A stretch of 8,423 nt of DNA from Pseudomonadota bacterium (GTDB lineage: Bacteria > Pseudomonadota > Alphaproteobacteria > Rhizobiales > Xanthobacteraceae): positions 1 through 8,423 of the forward strand of contig JAEZEU010000427.1 in NCBI GenBank assembly GCA_023432885.1, given 5' to 3'. The notes under the pieces were generated by a model that saw only the letters and a list, made by a program, of their open reading frames with translations, was not told where the DNA came from and did not search any database. Position 1 is the first letter of the stretch. Every line of letters starts with the position of its first letter. Positions 1-5,412 of the stretch are shown here, one piece after another. The translations under genes were made by a program, and so were the position numbers.

Positions 1-48
1 GCGAATGGGTATTTCTCCAAGGTTGTGAAAGGGAAACTGCTATTTTGA
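1..48 (+). CDS. Possible 3' end of an upstream gene (partial, unidentified)
   Basis: Frame 1 is open from the window edge to a TGA at 46-48 and would encode 15 residues ending VVKGKLLF. A GC-rich stem-loop (63-86) follows 15 nt later, as expected after a gene end. The fragment is too short to assign a family, and an open stretch of 15 codons can occur by chance. The call rests only on the open frame, the plausible composition and the hairpin behind it. Confidence 0.3.
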   Translation, partial: ANGYFSKVVKGKLLF

Positions 49-62
49 AGCAAGACGCGCCT

Positions 63-86
63 CCGGGCAAGCGAGCTTGCGGCCGG
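63..86. terminator. GC-rich stem-loop, candidate terminator for the upstream gene
   Basis: GCAAGC (67-72) pairs perfectly with GCTTGC (75-80) around a two-base GA turn. The flanking CCGG (63-66) can pair with CCGG (83-86) across a two-base GG bulge. In practice the tight turn would open one more pair. No T-run follows on either strand, so if it terminates transcription it does so without a canonical U-tract. It could also be a fragment of a dispersed repeat. Confidence 0.35.
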
Positions 87-198
87 GACGCGGCAAAACC
101 ATCAAATGCGCGGCATTTTGGCCACGCAAGGCACATAGAGAGCCCCGCTTTGCGGCGCAAGCCGACCCGTCGCCATTTTGGGGATCGAACCGGTATCG

Positions 199-228
199 TT
201 GACGGATCAATTCCGCTCCTCGAAAAGA
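199..228 (+). promoter_or_regulatory. Weak candidate promoter for the hydrolase/SnoaL unit
   Basis: TTGACG at 199-204 matches five of six bases of the housekeeping -35 box. The region 17-18 bases downstream (222-228, GAAAAGA) is only a poor -10 match. The site lies 27 nt before the chosen ATG at 255, and the DNA between them is the most AT-rich stretch of this upstream region (a T6 run at 236-241). It is proposed only because the -35 and the position fit. Confidence 0.3.
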
Positions 229-254
229 GTTGCGATTTTTTGAGTGACAGAGCC

Positions 255-1046
255 ATGACCCAAAGCGATACCGCCACCGCCCAGGAACCCGCCTACCTCG
301 ACGTCGGCGACGGCACGGCCCATCGCCGGATCGCGGTACGCGCCCGCGATGGACAGCCGCCTGGCCTGTTCTGGCTCGGCGGCTTCAATTCCGACATGCG
401 CGGTACCAAGGCGGTCGCGCTCGATGCATGGGCCGCGGAACACGGCCGCGCCTGTGTGCGCTTCGACTATTCCGGCCATGGCGAATCCGGCGGCAGTTTC
501 GCTGAAGGCACGATCGGACGCTGGCTGGAAGAAAGCGTCGCGGTGTTCGAGCGCTTCTGCGCCGGCCTGCAGGTGGTGATCGGCTCGTCGATGGGCGGCT
601 GGATGGCGCTGTTGCTGGCGCGCGAGATTCGGCGGCGCGACATCAAGAGCGCTTCGCTTGCCGGGCTCGTGCTGATCGCGCCGGCTCCGGATTTCACCGA
701 AGCGCTGATGTGGAAAGGCTTTGCGCCGGAGGTGCGCGAGGAGATCATGACCAAGGGCGTCTGGCACCGCCCTTCGCAATATGGCGAACCCTATCCGATC
801 ACGCGGGCGCTGATCGAGGACGGCCGAAAACATCTCCTGCTCGGCAGCGCCATCGAGGTCGGCTGTCCCGTCCGCATCCTGCAGGGCGCGCAGGACCCCG
901 ACGTGCCCTGGCAGCATGCCTTCGCGCTGGCACAGCGCCTGCCGGCCGATGATGTCGTGCTCACGATGATCCAGGACGGCGACCACCGCCTGTCCCGCCC
1001 GCAGGACATCGCACGCATCATCGCCGCGGTCGCGGAGATCGGGTAG
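255..1046 (+). CDS. Alpha/beta hydrolase, ABHD10-like serine esterase/thioesterase
   Basis: The 263-residue protein has a complete alpha/beta-hydrolase fold. The oxyanion region is LGGFNSD (41-47), strand and turn FDYSGHGESGG lie at 70-80, and the nucleophile elbow GSSMGG has Ser112. The likely acid is Asp214 in GAQDPDVPW, and His244 lies in DGDHRLSR. The order and the GSSMGGW elbow resemble human ABHD10 (mycophenolic acid acyl-glucuronide esterase, also a depalmitoylase) and its bacterial relatives; the substrate here is unknown. It has no signal peptide, so it is probably cytoplasmic. The frame is open back to a TTG at 45, but residues coded by 45-254 are basic, low-complexity and unlike the family, so the ATG at 255 is preferred. 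A SnoaL-like gene follows after 27 nt, suggesting one transcript. Confidence 0.85.
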   Translation: MTQSDTATAQEPAYLDVGDGTAHRRIAVRARDGQPPGLFWLGGFNSDMRGTKAVALDAWAAEHGRACVRFDYSGHGESGGSFAEGTIGRWLEESVAVFERFCAGLQVVIGSSMGGWMALLLAREIRRRDIKSASLAGLVLIAPAPDFTEALMWKGFAPEVREEIMTKGVWHRPSQYGEPYPITRALIEDGRKHLLLGSAIEVGCPVRILQGAQDPDVPWQHAFALAQRLPADDVVLTMIQDGDHRLSRPQDIARIIAAVAEIG

Positions 1047-1073
1047 GCTTCGCTACGACAAGGAGAGAGCGTC

Positions 1074-1541
1074 ATGAACACGGAACAACTGCTGCGCGCC
1101 TTTTGCGATGCTGTCGAGAGGCACAATGGCAAGGCGTTCGCCGAACTCTTTACCGAGGACGGCGTCTATCACGACGTGTTCTATGGCACGTTCAAGGGCC
1201 GTGCGAAAATCGCCGAGATGATCGACGACGTATTCTATCGCACCGCGACCGATTTCCGCTGGGACATGCACTCGCCGGTCAGCGACGGCAAGACGCTGTA
1301 TGCGCATTACACCTTCAGCTACCGCTCGATACTCCCTGAGGCAAAGGGCGCGCGGGTGATGTTCGAGGGCGTCGCCATGATGAAGCTGCGCGACGGGAAG
1401 ATTGTTGAATATCACGAGGTCGCCAATACCGCGCCGGCATTTGTCGACATGAACTTCGCGCCGGAGCGGATCGCCAAAATCTTTGCCAAGCAGGGCGCGG
1501 CGCTGAAGGCGCGGCCGGAGATGCAAAGGCATCTGGCGTAG
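1074..1541 (+). CDS. SnoaL/NTF2-like domain protein
   Basis: The 155-residue protein is one NTF2-like cone fold. It has the typical N-terminal helix with LFTEDGVYHDVFYGTFKGR (25-43), followed by a helix (44-57). The core strands include the family-typical FEGVAMMKLRDGKIVEYHEV (97-116). Such proteins act as small hydrolases, isomerases or cyclases, or simply bind ligands; nothing visible fixes the reaction. Asp34, Asp64 and the His/Glu residues of YHE (113-115) line what would be the pocket. The start is well supported: AGGAGAG (1061-1067) sits 6 nt before the ATG. It lies 27 nt after the hydrolase stop and is probably co-transcribed with it, so a shared small-molecule substrate is possible but unproven. 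The C-terminal tail after about residue 125 is longer than the minimal fold. Confidence 0.8.
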   Translation: MNTEQLLRAFCDAVERHNGKAFAELFTEDGVYHDVFYGTFKGRAKIAEMIDDVFYRTATDFRWDMHSPVSDGKTLYAHYTFSYRSILPEAKGARVMFEGVAMMKLRDGKIVEYHEVANTAPAFVDMNFAPERIAKIFAKQGAALKARPEMQRHLA

Positions 1542-1553
1542 GCTTTTTCGGTT

Positions 1554-1622
1554 CGTCATTCCGGGATGCGCCGTAAAGCGCGGGATTCCGGGTTCGCGAC
1601 TTCGTCGCGCCCCGGAATGACG
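1554..1622. repeat. Branched palindromic intergenic repeat, possible bidirectional terminator
   Basis: A perfect 12-bp inverted repeat (1554-1565, CGTCATTCCGGG, with 1611-1622) encloses two smaller hairpins: GCGC 1568-1571 with 1578-1581, and CGCGAC 1595-1600 with GTCGCG 1604-1609 around a TTC loop. Together they form a three-way, cloverleaf-like structure. A second copy of ATTCCGGG at 1585-1592 can compete with 1558-1565 for pairing with CCCGGAAT (1611-1618). It sits between the convergent stops of the SnoaL gene (1541) and the thioesterase gene (1639). The CGTCATTCCGGG / TTCGCGACTTCGTCGCG wording is one I associate with dispersed repeats in Bradyrhizobium; copy number could not be checked here. 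Confidence 0.8.
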
Positions 1623-1638
1623 AGGGAGAGAGCGGCAC

Positions 1639-2436
1639 TTACGGCGGCGGCAAGTTCGCCATCGGCTTGCGCTGTGCGAGTGCCGCGACCGTCGAGGTGC
1701 CGATCGGGCCCTTTTCGTCATAGAGCCAGCATTCGCCGATCGCGACGCCGTCTGTCGCGTGGTGATTGACGACATCAAAGCCGATCCAGGGCGTCACCGG
1801 CAGGCGATGCAAATAGAGCGTGACGTCGCTGTTGATGTAGCCGAGACCCTGGTCGCCGGCATTGGCGAAGGGGCTGGCGAAGTCGGCGCCGGTGGCGACA
1901 TGCACGAAGGGCGACATCGGCACGCCATCGACCAGCTCGCGGACCTCGCTCATCCACAGCCGCCGCGGGCCGAGCGAGCCCATGCGGCCTACGATTGGCC
2001 GCGTGGCCCATTTTCCATTCATGCCGAGGCGCGGATCGGCCGGCGCGGGGATGCTGTCCGGCAGCGGCGCGTCCCAGTTTTCCGGCGACCACACATTGCC
2101 CGGCGCATTTTCCGTCCGGCGGAGCAACTGGCACGAGGCGCGCGCCATGAGGGTTTCCCCGGAGAAGAACTCGGCTTCCGCCACCTTGATGCGCATCCCG
2201 TCGCGGACGAGGCTCGTCATGACCTTGACCGGCGTGTGGATGTCCGGCAGCCGAAACATGTCCACCGTCAGGCGCGCGGGCACGAATTCGGGCGAGCCGT
2301 GCCGCTGCTCGATGATATGGGCGAGCAGCCCGATCACGACGCGGCCGTGCATCGAGTCGGGATTCCAGGGGCCGTTGGAGACGGGATTGGGGATGAAGGC
2401 ATCGCCTTGCTTGGCGAAGAAGGGTTCTTTTTTCAT
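1639..2436 (-). CDS. Thioesterase-superfamily protein, TesB-like double hotdog
   Basis: The 265-residue protein resembles the two-hotdog acyl-CoA thioesterases (TesB / 4HBT_3 type). The first hotdog (about 25-105) contains HGRVVIGLLAH (30-40), followed by the strand run VPARLTVDMFRLP and MRIKVAEAEFFSG. The second (about 140-255) contains TGADFASPF (182-190), YINSDVTLYLHR (200-211) and ECWLYDEKGPIGTSTV. By family analogy it hydrolyses or binds an acyl-CoA in the cytoplasm. Compared with E. coli TesB (Asp204, Thr228, Gln278), the aspartate seems kept (Asp185), but the Thr and Gln positions look like Asn202 and Ala251, so activity or mechanism may differ; this alignment is by eye. The ATG at 2436 opens the family-like MKKEPFFAKQGDAF. 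An in-frame ATG at 2490, overlapping the queG stop as ATGA, would add 18 residues. Confidence 0.78.
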   Translation of the reverse strand: MKKEPFFAKQGDAFIPNPVSNGPWNPDSMHGRVVIGLLAHIIEQRHGSPEFVPARLTVDMFRLPDIHTPVKVMTSLVRDGMRIKVAEAEFFSGETLMARASCQLLRRTENAPGNVWSPENWDAPLPDSIPAPADPRLGMNGKWATRPIVGRMGSLGPRRLWMSEVRELVDGVPMSPFVHVATGADFASPFANAGDQGLGYINSDVTLYLHRLPVTPWIGFDVVNHHATDGVAIGECWLYDEKGPIGTSTVAALAQRKPMANLPPP

Positions 2437-2484
2437 GGCCGGCGACTGTGGGGGAATTGGCGGGATGAAATCAAGATGGTTTCC

Positions 2485-2585
2485 CCTCATGGAGAGGAGC
2501 GCGGAACGCGCCTCTCGAACCCTGAAGCCGCCACAGGCGGGCCCGCATCCTTCGAGACGCCGCTTCGCGGCTCCTCAGGTTGAGG
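2485..2585. repeat. REPIN-like doublet: two inverted copies of a ~43-bp hairpin unit
   Basis: Unit A (2485-2527, + strand) and unit B (2543-2585, - strand) are divergent copies of one palindromic unit. Each reads CCTCA, four bases, GAGGAG, a CG-rich hairpin with a GAA loop, then TCTCGAA. In unit B the hairpin is GCCGC (2560-2564) with GCGGC (2568-2572). The 15-nt spacer joins them and helps form its own hairpin, CCGCC (2528-2532) with GGCGG (2536-2540). An inverted pair of short palindromes is the layout called REPIN in other bacteria. The unit resembles dispersed palindromic repeats of Bradyrhizobium as I remember them. It overlaps the 3' end of queG, so it is partly coding. Confidence 0.75.
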
Positions 2586-3686
2586 AGTGGATAGCTCCCA
2601 CTCGGTTCGGACCGTTGCATCGATTTCGTCAGTTGCCCTTGAAGCCAGCGCAGCGAATGCATCGCGCGAGAGCAACTGCCCCAGCGCCCACACCGCCGCG
2701 CCGCGGACCAGCGGGCTTGCATCGCCGAGCAGTTGCTCCGCCTCGAGCGCCAGCGCGGCATCGCCCGAGTTGCCGATCGCGATCAGCACGTTGCGCACGA
2801 AGCGGTCGCGGCCGATGCGCTTGACCGGTGACTTCGACAACAGCGCGCGGAAGGCGGCATCGTCCAGGCGTGCGAGCTCGGCGAGCCCTGGCTCGCGCAA
2901 TTCGGCGCGCGCGGAAAGCTTGGCCTCGCGGCCTGCCTGCGCAAATTTGTTCCAGGGGCAGACGGCGAGACAATCGTCGCAGCCGTAGATGCGGTTGCCC
3001 ATCGCCCTGCGGAATTCGCGCGGGATCGGCCCCTTGTTCTCGATCGTGAGATAGGAGATGCAGCGCCGCGCATCGAGCCTGTAAGGAGCCGGGAAGGCCG
3101 CGGTCGGGCAGATCTCCTGGCAGGCGGTGCAGGAGCCGCAGTGATCGACGTCGGCTTCATCGCGCGGCAGGTAGGACGCGGAAAAGATCGCTCCCAGGAA
3201 CAGCCAAGAGCCGAATTCGCGCGACACCAGATTGGTGTGCTTGCCCTGCCAACCGAGGCCGGCGGCCCGTGCCAGGGGCTTTTCCATCACCGCGGCGGTG
3301 TCGATGAACACCTTCACCTCGTCGCCGGTAGCGGCCACGAGCCATCGCGCCAGCGTCTTCAGCCGCTTCTTGATGACATCGTGATAGTCGTCGCCCTGCG
3401 CGTAGGCGGAGATCGCCCCGCTTGTGCGCTTCTCCAGCACGCGAAGCGGGTCCTCGTCCGGCCCATAGTTGAAGCCGAGCATCACGATCGAGCGCACGCC
3501 CGGCCACAATCCGCGCGGATGCATCCGCCGTTCCGGATTGGCCGCAAGCCAGTCCATGTCGCCATGGCTGCCCGCTTCGAGGAATTCGCGGAAGCGCAGA
3601 CCGGCGTTGCCGATCGCATCGGGATCGGTGACGCCGATGCAGTCGAAGCCGAGCGCCTTCGCCTCGCGCGCCAGCGCGGTCTTCAC
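2487..3686 (-). CDS. queG: Epoxyqueuosine reductase QueG
   Basis: QueG reduces epoxyqueuosine to queuosine in the wobble position of tRNAs with GUN anticodons, using cobalamin and two [4Fe-4S] clusters in the cytoplasm. Numbering from the GTG at 3686 (399 residues): catalytic Asp129 in FIDTAAVMEKP (E. coli Asp134), GLGWQGKHTNL (143-153), cluster cysteines 183/186/189/193 (CGSCTACQEIC), and Cys209 (ARRCISYLTIE) with 236/239/243 (CDDCLAVCPWN). A HEAT-like tail follows (about 305-338). Start is uncertain: a CTG at 3719 overlaps the GST stop (CTGA) and would restore 11 residues (STTEKLSPADV) that the family normally has, so translational coupling from a non-canonical start is plausible. No Shine-Dalgarno is visible for either. 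The last 32 codons and the stop lie inside the repeat doublet and look foreign to the family. Confidence 0.95.
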   Translation of the reverse strand: MKTALAREAKALGFDCIGVTDPDAIGNAGLRFREFLEAGSHGDMDWLAANPERRMHPRGLWPGVRSIVMLGFNYGPDEDPLRVLEKRTSGAISAYAQGDDYHDVIKKRLKTLARWLVAATGDEVKVFIDTAAVMEKPLARAAGLGWQGKHTNLVSREFGSWLFLGAIFSASYLPRDEADVDHCGSCTACQEICPTAAFPAPYRLDARRCISYLTIENKGPIPREFRRAMGNRIYGCDDCLAVCPWNKFAQAGREAKLSARAELREPGLAELARLDDAAFRALLSKSPVKRIGRDRFVRNVLIAIGNSGDAALALEAEQLLGDASPLVRGAAVWALGQLLSRDAFAALASRATDEIDATVRTEWELSTPQPEEPRSGVSKDAGPPVAASGFERRVPRSSP

Positions 3687-3715
3687 GTCGGCGGGTGAGA
3701 GCTTTTCGGTCGTGC

Positions 3716-4408
3716 TCAGAAGTCGAGGTCCACGTAGGTGCGCGACGCCGGCACGCCCGCCAGCCACTCGCTCAGCAGCGGACGGAACGACGGGCGGGAT
3801 TTCACCCGCGCGTACCACGCCTTTGCTGCGTCGTCCTCCGACCATGGCACGTCGCCCAGATAATCGATCGCCGAAAGTTGCGCCGCGGCGGCGAGATCCG
3901 CGTAAGTCAGCCGATCGCCGGCGAGGAAATTCCGCGTCCGCGCCAGCCAGCCGATGTAGGACAGATGGTAGCGCACATTGTTCTTGGCCGCGCGGATAAC
4001 GTCTGCGGCCGGAGCGCCACCGCCATCCTGCTCGCTCATGAAACGCTTGTAGATGCGTTCGGTAACCAGGGGGCCCGAAGCCTCCTCGAAGAACTTTTCG
4101 TTGAACCACGCCATCAGCCGGCGCACCTCGATGCGCTCCGCCGGGGCAACGGGCATCAGCCGCTTTTGCTCCATCTTCTGGCCGTAAGTCTCATCGACGA
4201 ACTCGGCGATGATTCCAGCGCCGGGGATGGCCGGCAAGCCTTCGGCGAACAGGACGGGCGTCGTGCCCGCGGGATTGAGCGCGAGAAACGCCTCGCGGCG
4301 TTCCCAGACCCGCTCCTCCACCAGCCGCAGGTCAAAGCCGTATTCGCCGAGGATCAGTCGGACGAACCGCGAATGCGGACAGAAGGCGTGATGAAACAGG
4401 GTGAACAT
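3716..4408 (-). CDS. fzlA: GST-fold protein, probable FtsZ-binding FzlA
   Basis: The 230-residue protein has an N-terminal thioredoxin-like domain (1-80) with the cis-proline motif NPAGTTPVL (45-53), and an all-alpha domain with RRLMAWFNEKFFEEA (96-110) and GDRLTYADLAAAAQL (164-178). It would be annotated generically as a glutathione S-transferase. I favour FzlA, the alphaproteobacterial GST homologue that binds FtsZ and controls filament curvature and constriction. Reasons: length, C-terminal tail YVDLDF with an aspartate at 227, and Trp35 and Glu117 at places that fit the functional Trp38, Glu119 and Asp227 of the Caulobacter protein (recalled, not aligned). Position 10 is Cys in HAFCPHSR, where catalytic GSTs use Ser, Tyr or Cys, so glutathione chemistry is not excluded. 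It is the first gene of the operon with queG and is divergent from uppP. Confidence 0.72.
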   Translation of the reverse strand: MFTLFHHAFCPHSRFVRLILGEYGFDLRLVEERVWERREAFLALNPAGTTPVLFAEGLPAIPGAGIIAEFVDETYGQKMEQKRLMPVAPAERIEVRRLMAWFNEKFFEEASGPLVTERIYKRFMSEQDGGGAPAADVIRAAKNNVRYHLSYIGWLARTRNFLAGDRLTYADLAAAAQLSAIDYLGDVPWSEDDAAKAWYARVKSRPSFRPLLSEWLAGVPASRTYVDLDF

Positions 4409-4419
4409 GCAGGTCTTGG

Positions 4420-4450
4420 ATTATTCGGAACTGGTTTAACAATTCCTCAA
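4420..4450 (-). promoter_or_regulatory. Candidate promoter for the fzlA-queG-thioesterase operon
   Basis: On the minus strand TTGAGG (4450-4445) and AATAAT (4425-4420) resemble -35 and -10 boxes with a long 19-base spacer. The -10 matches five of six bases. Transcription would begin near 4413, only about five bases before the ATG at 4408. No Shine-Dalgarno is present, so the message would be leaderless or nearly so. The wide spacer lowers confidence. Confidence 0.35.
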
Positions 4451-4502
4451 CCGCGGCGGGGCCGGCAAGGTAGCCGAGCGCACGTTTGAGGCAACCGGTG
4501 AT

Positions 4503-4517
4503 TTAACGCTTTTAACG
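4503..4517. promoter_or_regulatory. Direct repeat TTAACG-N3-TTAACG in the divergent fzlA/uppP spacer
   Basis: Two identical TTAACG hexamers lie at 4503-4508 and 4512-4517, nine bases apart start to start, in an AT-rich pocket of a GC-rich spacer. A third TTTAAC lies at 4435-4440. The position between two divergent genes suits an operator, but the spacing is not the TTAA-N7-TTAA of a CtrA site, and no known regulator is assigned. Confidence 0.25.
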
Positions 4518-4605
4518 ATTGCGGCACGGAAACGAATAGGCGAGAAGAACACGGCTTTTTTAGCTTCAGAGCGATCACGGATCCTAACAGGAAAGCGCGC
4601 CTCGC

Positions 4606-5412
4606 ATGATGTCGGATTCGATAAGGGCGGTCATTCTTGGCATCATCGAAGGGGTCACCGAGTTCCTGCCGGTGTCCTCGACCGGCCATCTGCTGCTGGC
4701 GCAACGCTTCTTTGGTCTCGGCGAGGGCCCCTTCTGGGACAGCTTCACCATTCTGATCCAGCTCGGAGCCATCCTCGCCATCGTCGTGATCTATTTCGAG
4801 AAGCTGTGGCGCGTGGCGCTCGGCATGTTCTCCAATCCCGACGACCGGCGCTTCGTGATCGGTGTTCTCCTCGCATTTCTGCCGGCGGTGGTGGTCGGCC
4901 TGATTGGCGGCAAGTACATCAAGCTCCTTCTGTTCAATCCATGGGTAATCTGCTTCACGTTGATCGTCGGCGGGGCGATCCTGCTCTGGGTCGACCAGCT
5001 CGAGCTCAAGCCGCGCGAACACGACGCCACGCGCTTTCCGCTGCTGATGTATCTGTGGATCGGCATTGCCCAGTGCGTTGCGATGATCCCCGGCGTGTCG
5101 CGCTCGGGCGCCTCGATCGTGGCGGCGATGCTGCTAGGGGCCGACAAGCGGGCGGCGGCGGAATTCTCGTTCTTCCTTGCGATCCCGACCATGATCGGCG
5201 CCTTCGCCTATGATTTCTACAAGAGCCGCGCCGAGATGACGACCGATAACCTCGGCATCGTGGCGATCGGTTTCGTGGTGTCGTTCATCACCGCCATCAT
5301 CGTGGTGAAGTCGTTTCTCGGTTATGTCACGCGGCATGGCTTTGTGCTGTTCGCCTGGTGGCGGGTAATCATCGGCACTCTTGGCCTGATCGCGCTGGCA
5401 ATGGGCAAGTGA
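4606..5412 (+). CDS. uppP: Undecaprenyl-diphosphatase UppP (BacA)
   Basis: This 268-residue integral membrane enzyme removes a phosphate from undecaprenyl diphosphate, recycling the lipid carrier of peptidoglycan and other envelope polymers, with its active site facing the periplasm. Both family signatures are intact: EGVTEFLPVSSTGHL (15-29, with Glu15, Glu19 and His28) and PGVSRSGAS (162-170, with Arg166). Hydrophobic segments are visible near 48-64, 84-101, 114-130, 146-162, 187-204, 216-236 and 247-266, typical for the family, and the length is normal. The start is the first of two adjacent ATGs; AGGAAAG (4589-4595) lies 10 nt before it. It is monocistronic as far as visible and divergent from the fzlA-like gene. 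Confidence 0.97.
   Translation: MMSDSIRAVILGIIEGVTEFLPVSSTGHLLLAQRFFGLGEGPFWDSFTILIQLGAILAIVVIYFEKLWRVALGMFSNPDDRRFVIGVLLAFLPAVVVGLIGGKYIKLLLFNPWVICFTLIVGGAILLWVDQLELKPREHDATRFPLLMYLWIGIAQCVAMIPGVSRSGASIVAAMLLGADKRAAAEFSFFLAIPTMIGAFAYDFYKSRAEMTTDNLGIVAIGFVVSFITAIIVVKSFLGYVTRHGFVLFAWWRVIIGTLGLIALAMGK

Noticed and set aside
45..254. N-terminal extension of the hydrolase frame from TTG at 45
   Set aside because: The 70 extra residues are basic, low-complexity and unlike the family; a candidate -35 box and spacer hairpins lie in this stretch.
207..986. 259-codon minus-strand frame opposite the hydrolase
   Set aside because: It is a GC-driven shadow of the hydrolase coding frame with no recognisable domain.
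1759..2824. Long plus-strand frames (1759-2583 and 1862-2824) opposite the thioesterase and queG
   Set aside because: They are antisense shadows; composition is His/Arg/Asp-rich or Ser/Arg-rich with no family motifs, and they run across the repeat.
3720..4109. Upstream extension of the queG frame (130 residues)
   Set aside because: It lies entirely inside the GST gene in another frame and has arginine-rich shadow composition with no QueG homology.
3695..4489. 264-codon plus-strand frame opposite the GST gene
   Set aside because: It is antisense to a clear GST-fold gene and has no motifs.
4503..4517. CtrA binding site in the fzlA/uppP spacer
   Set aside because: The TTAA half-sites are separated by 5 rather than 7 bases.
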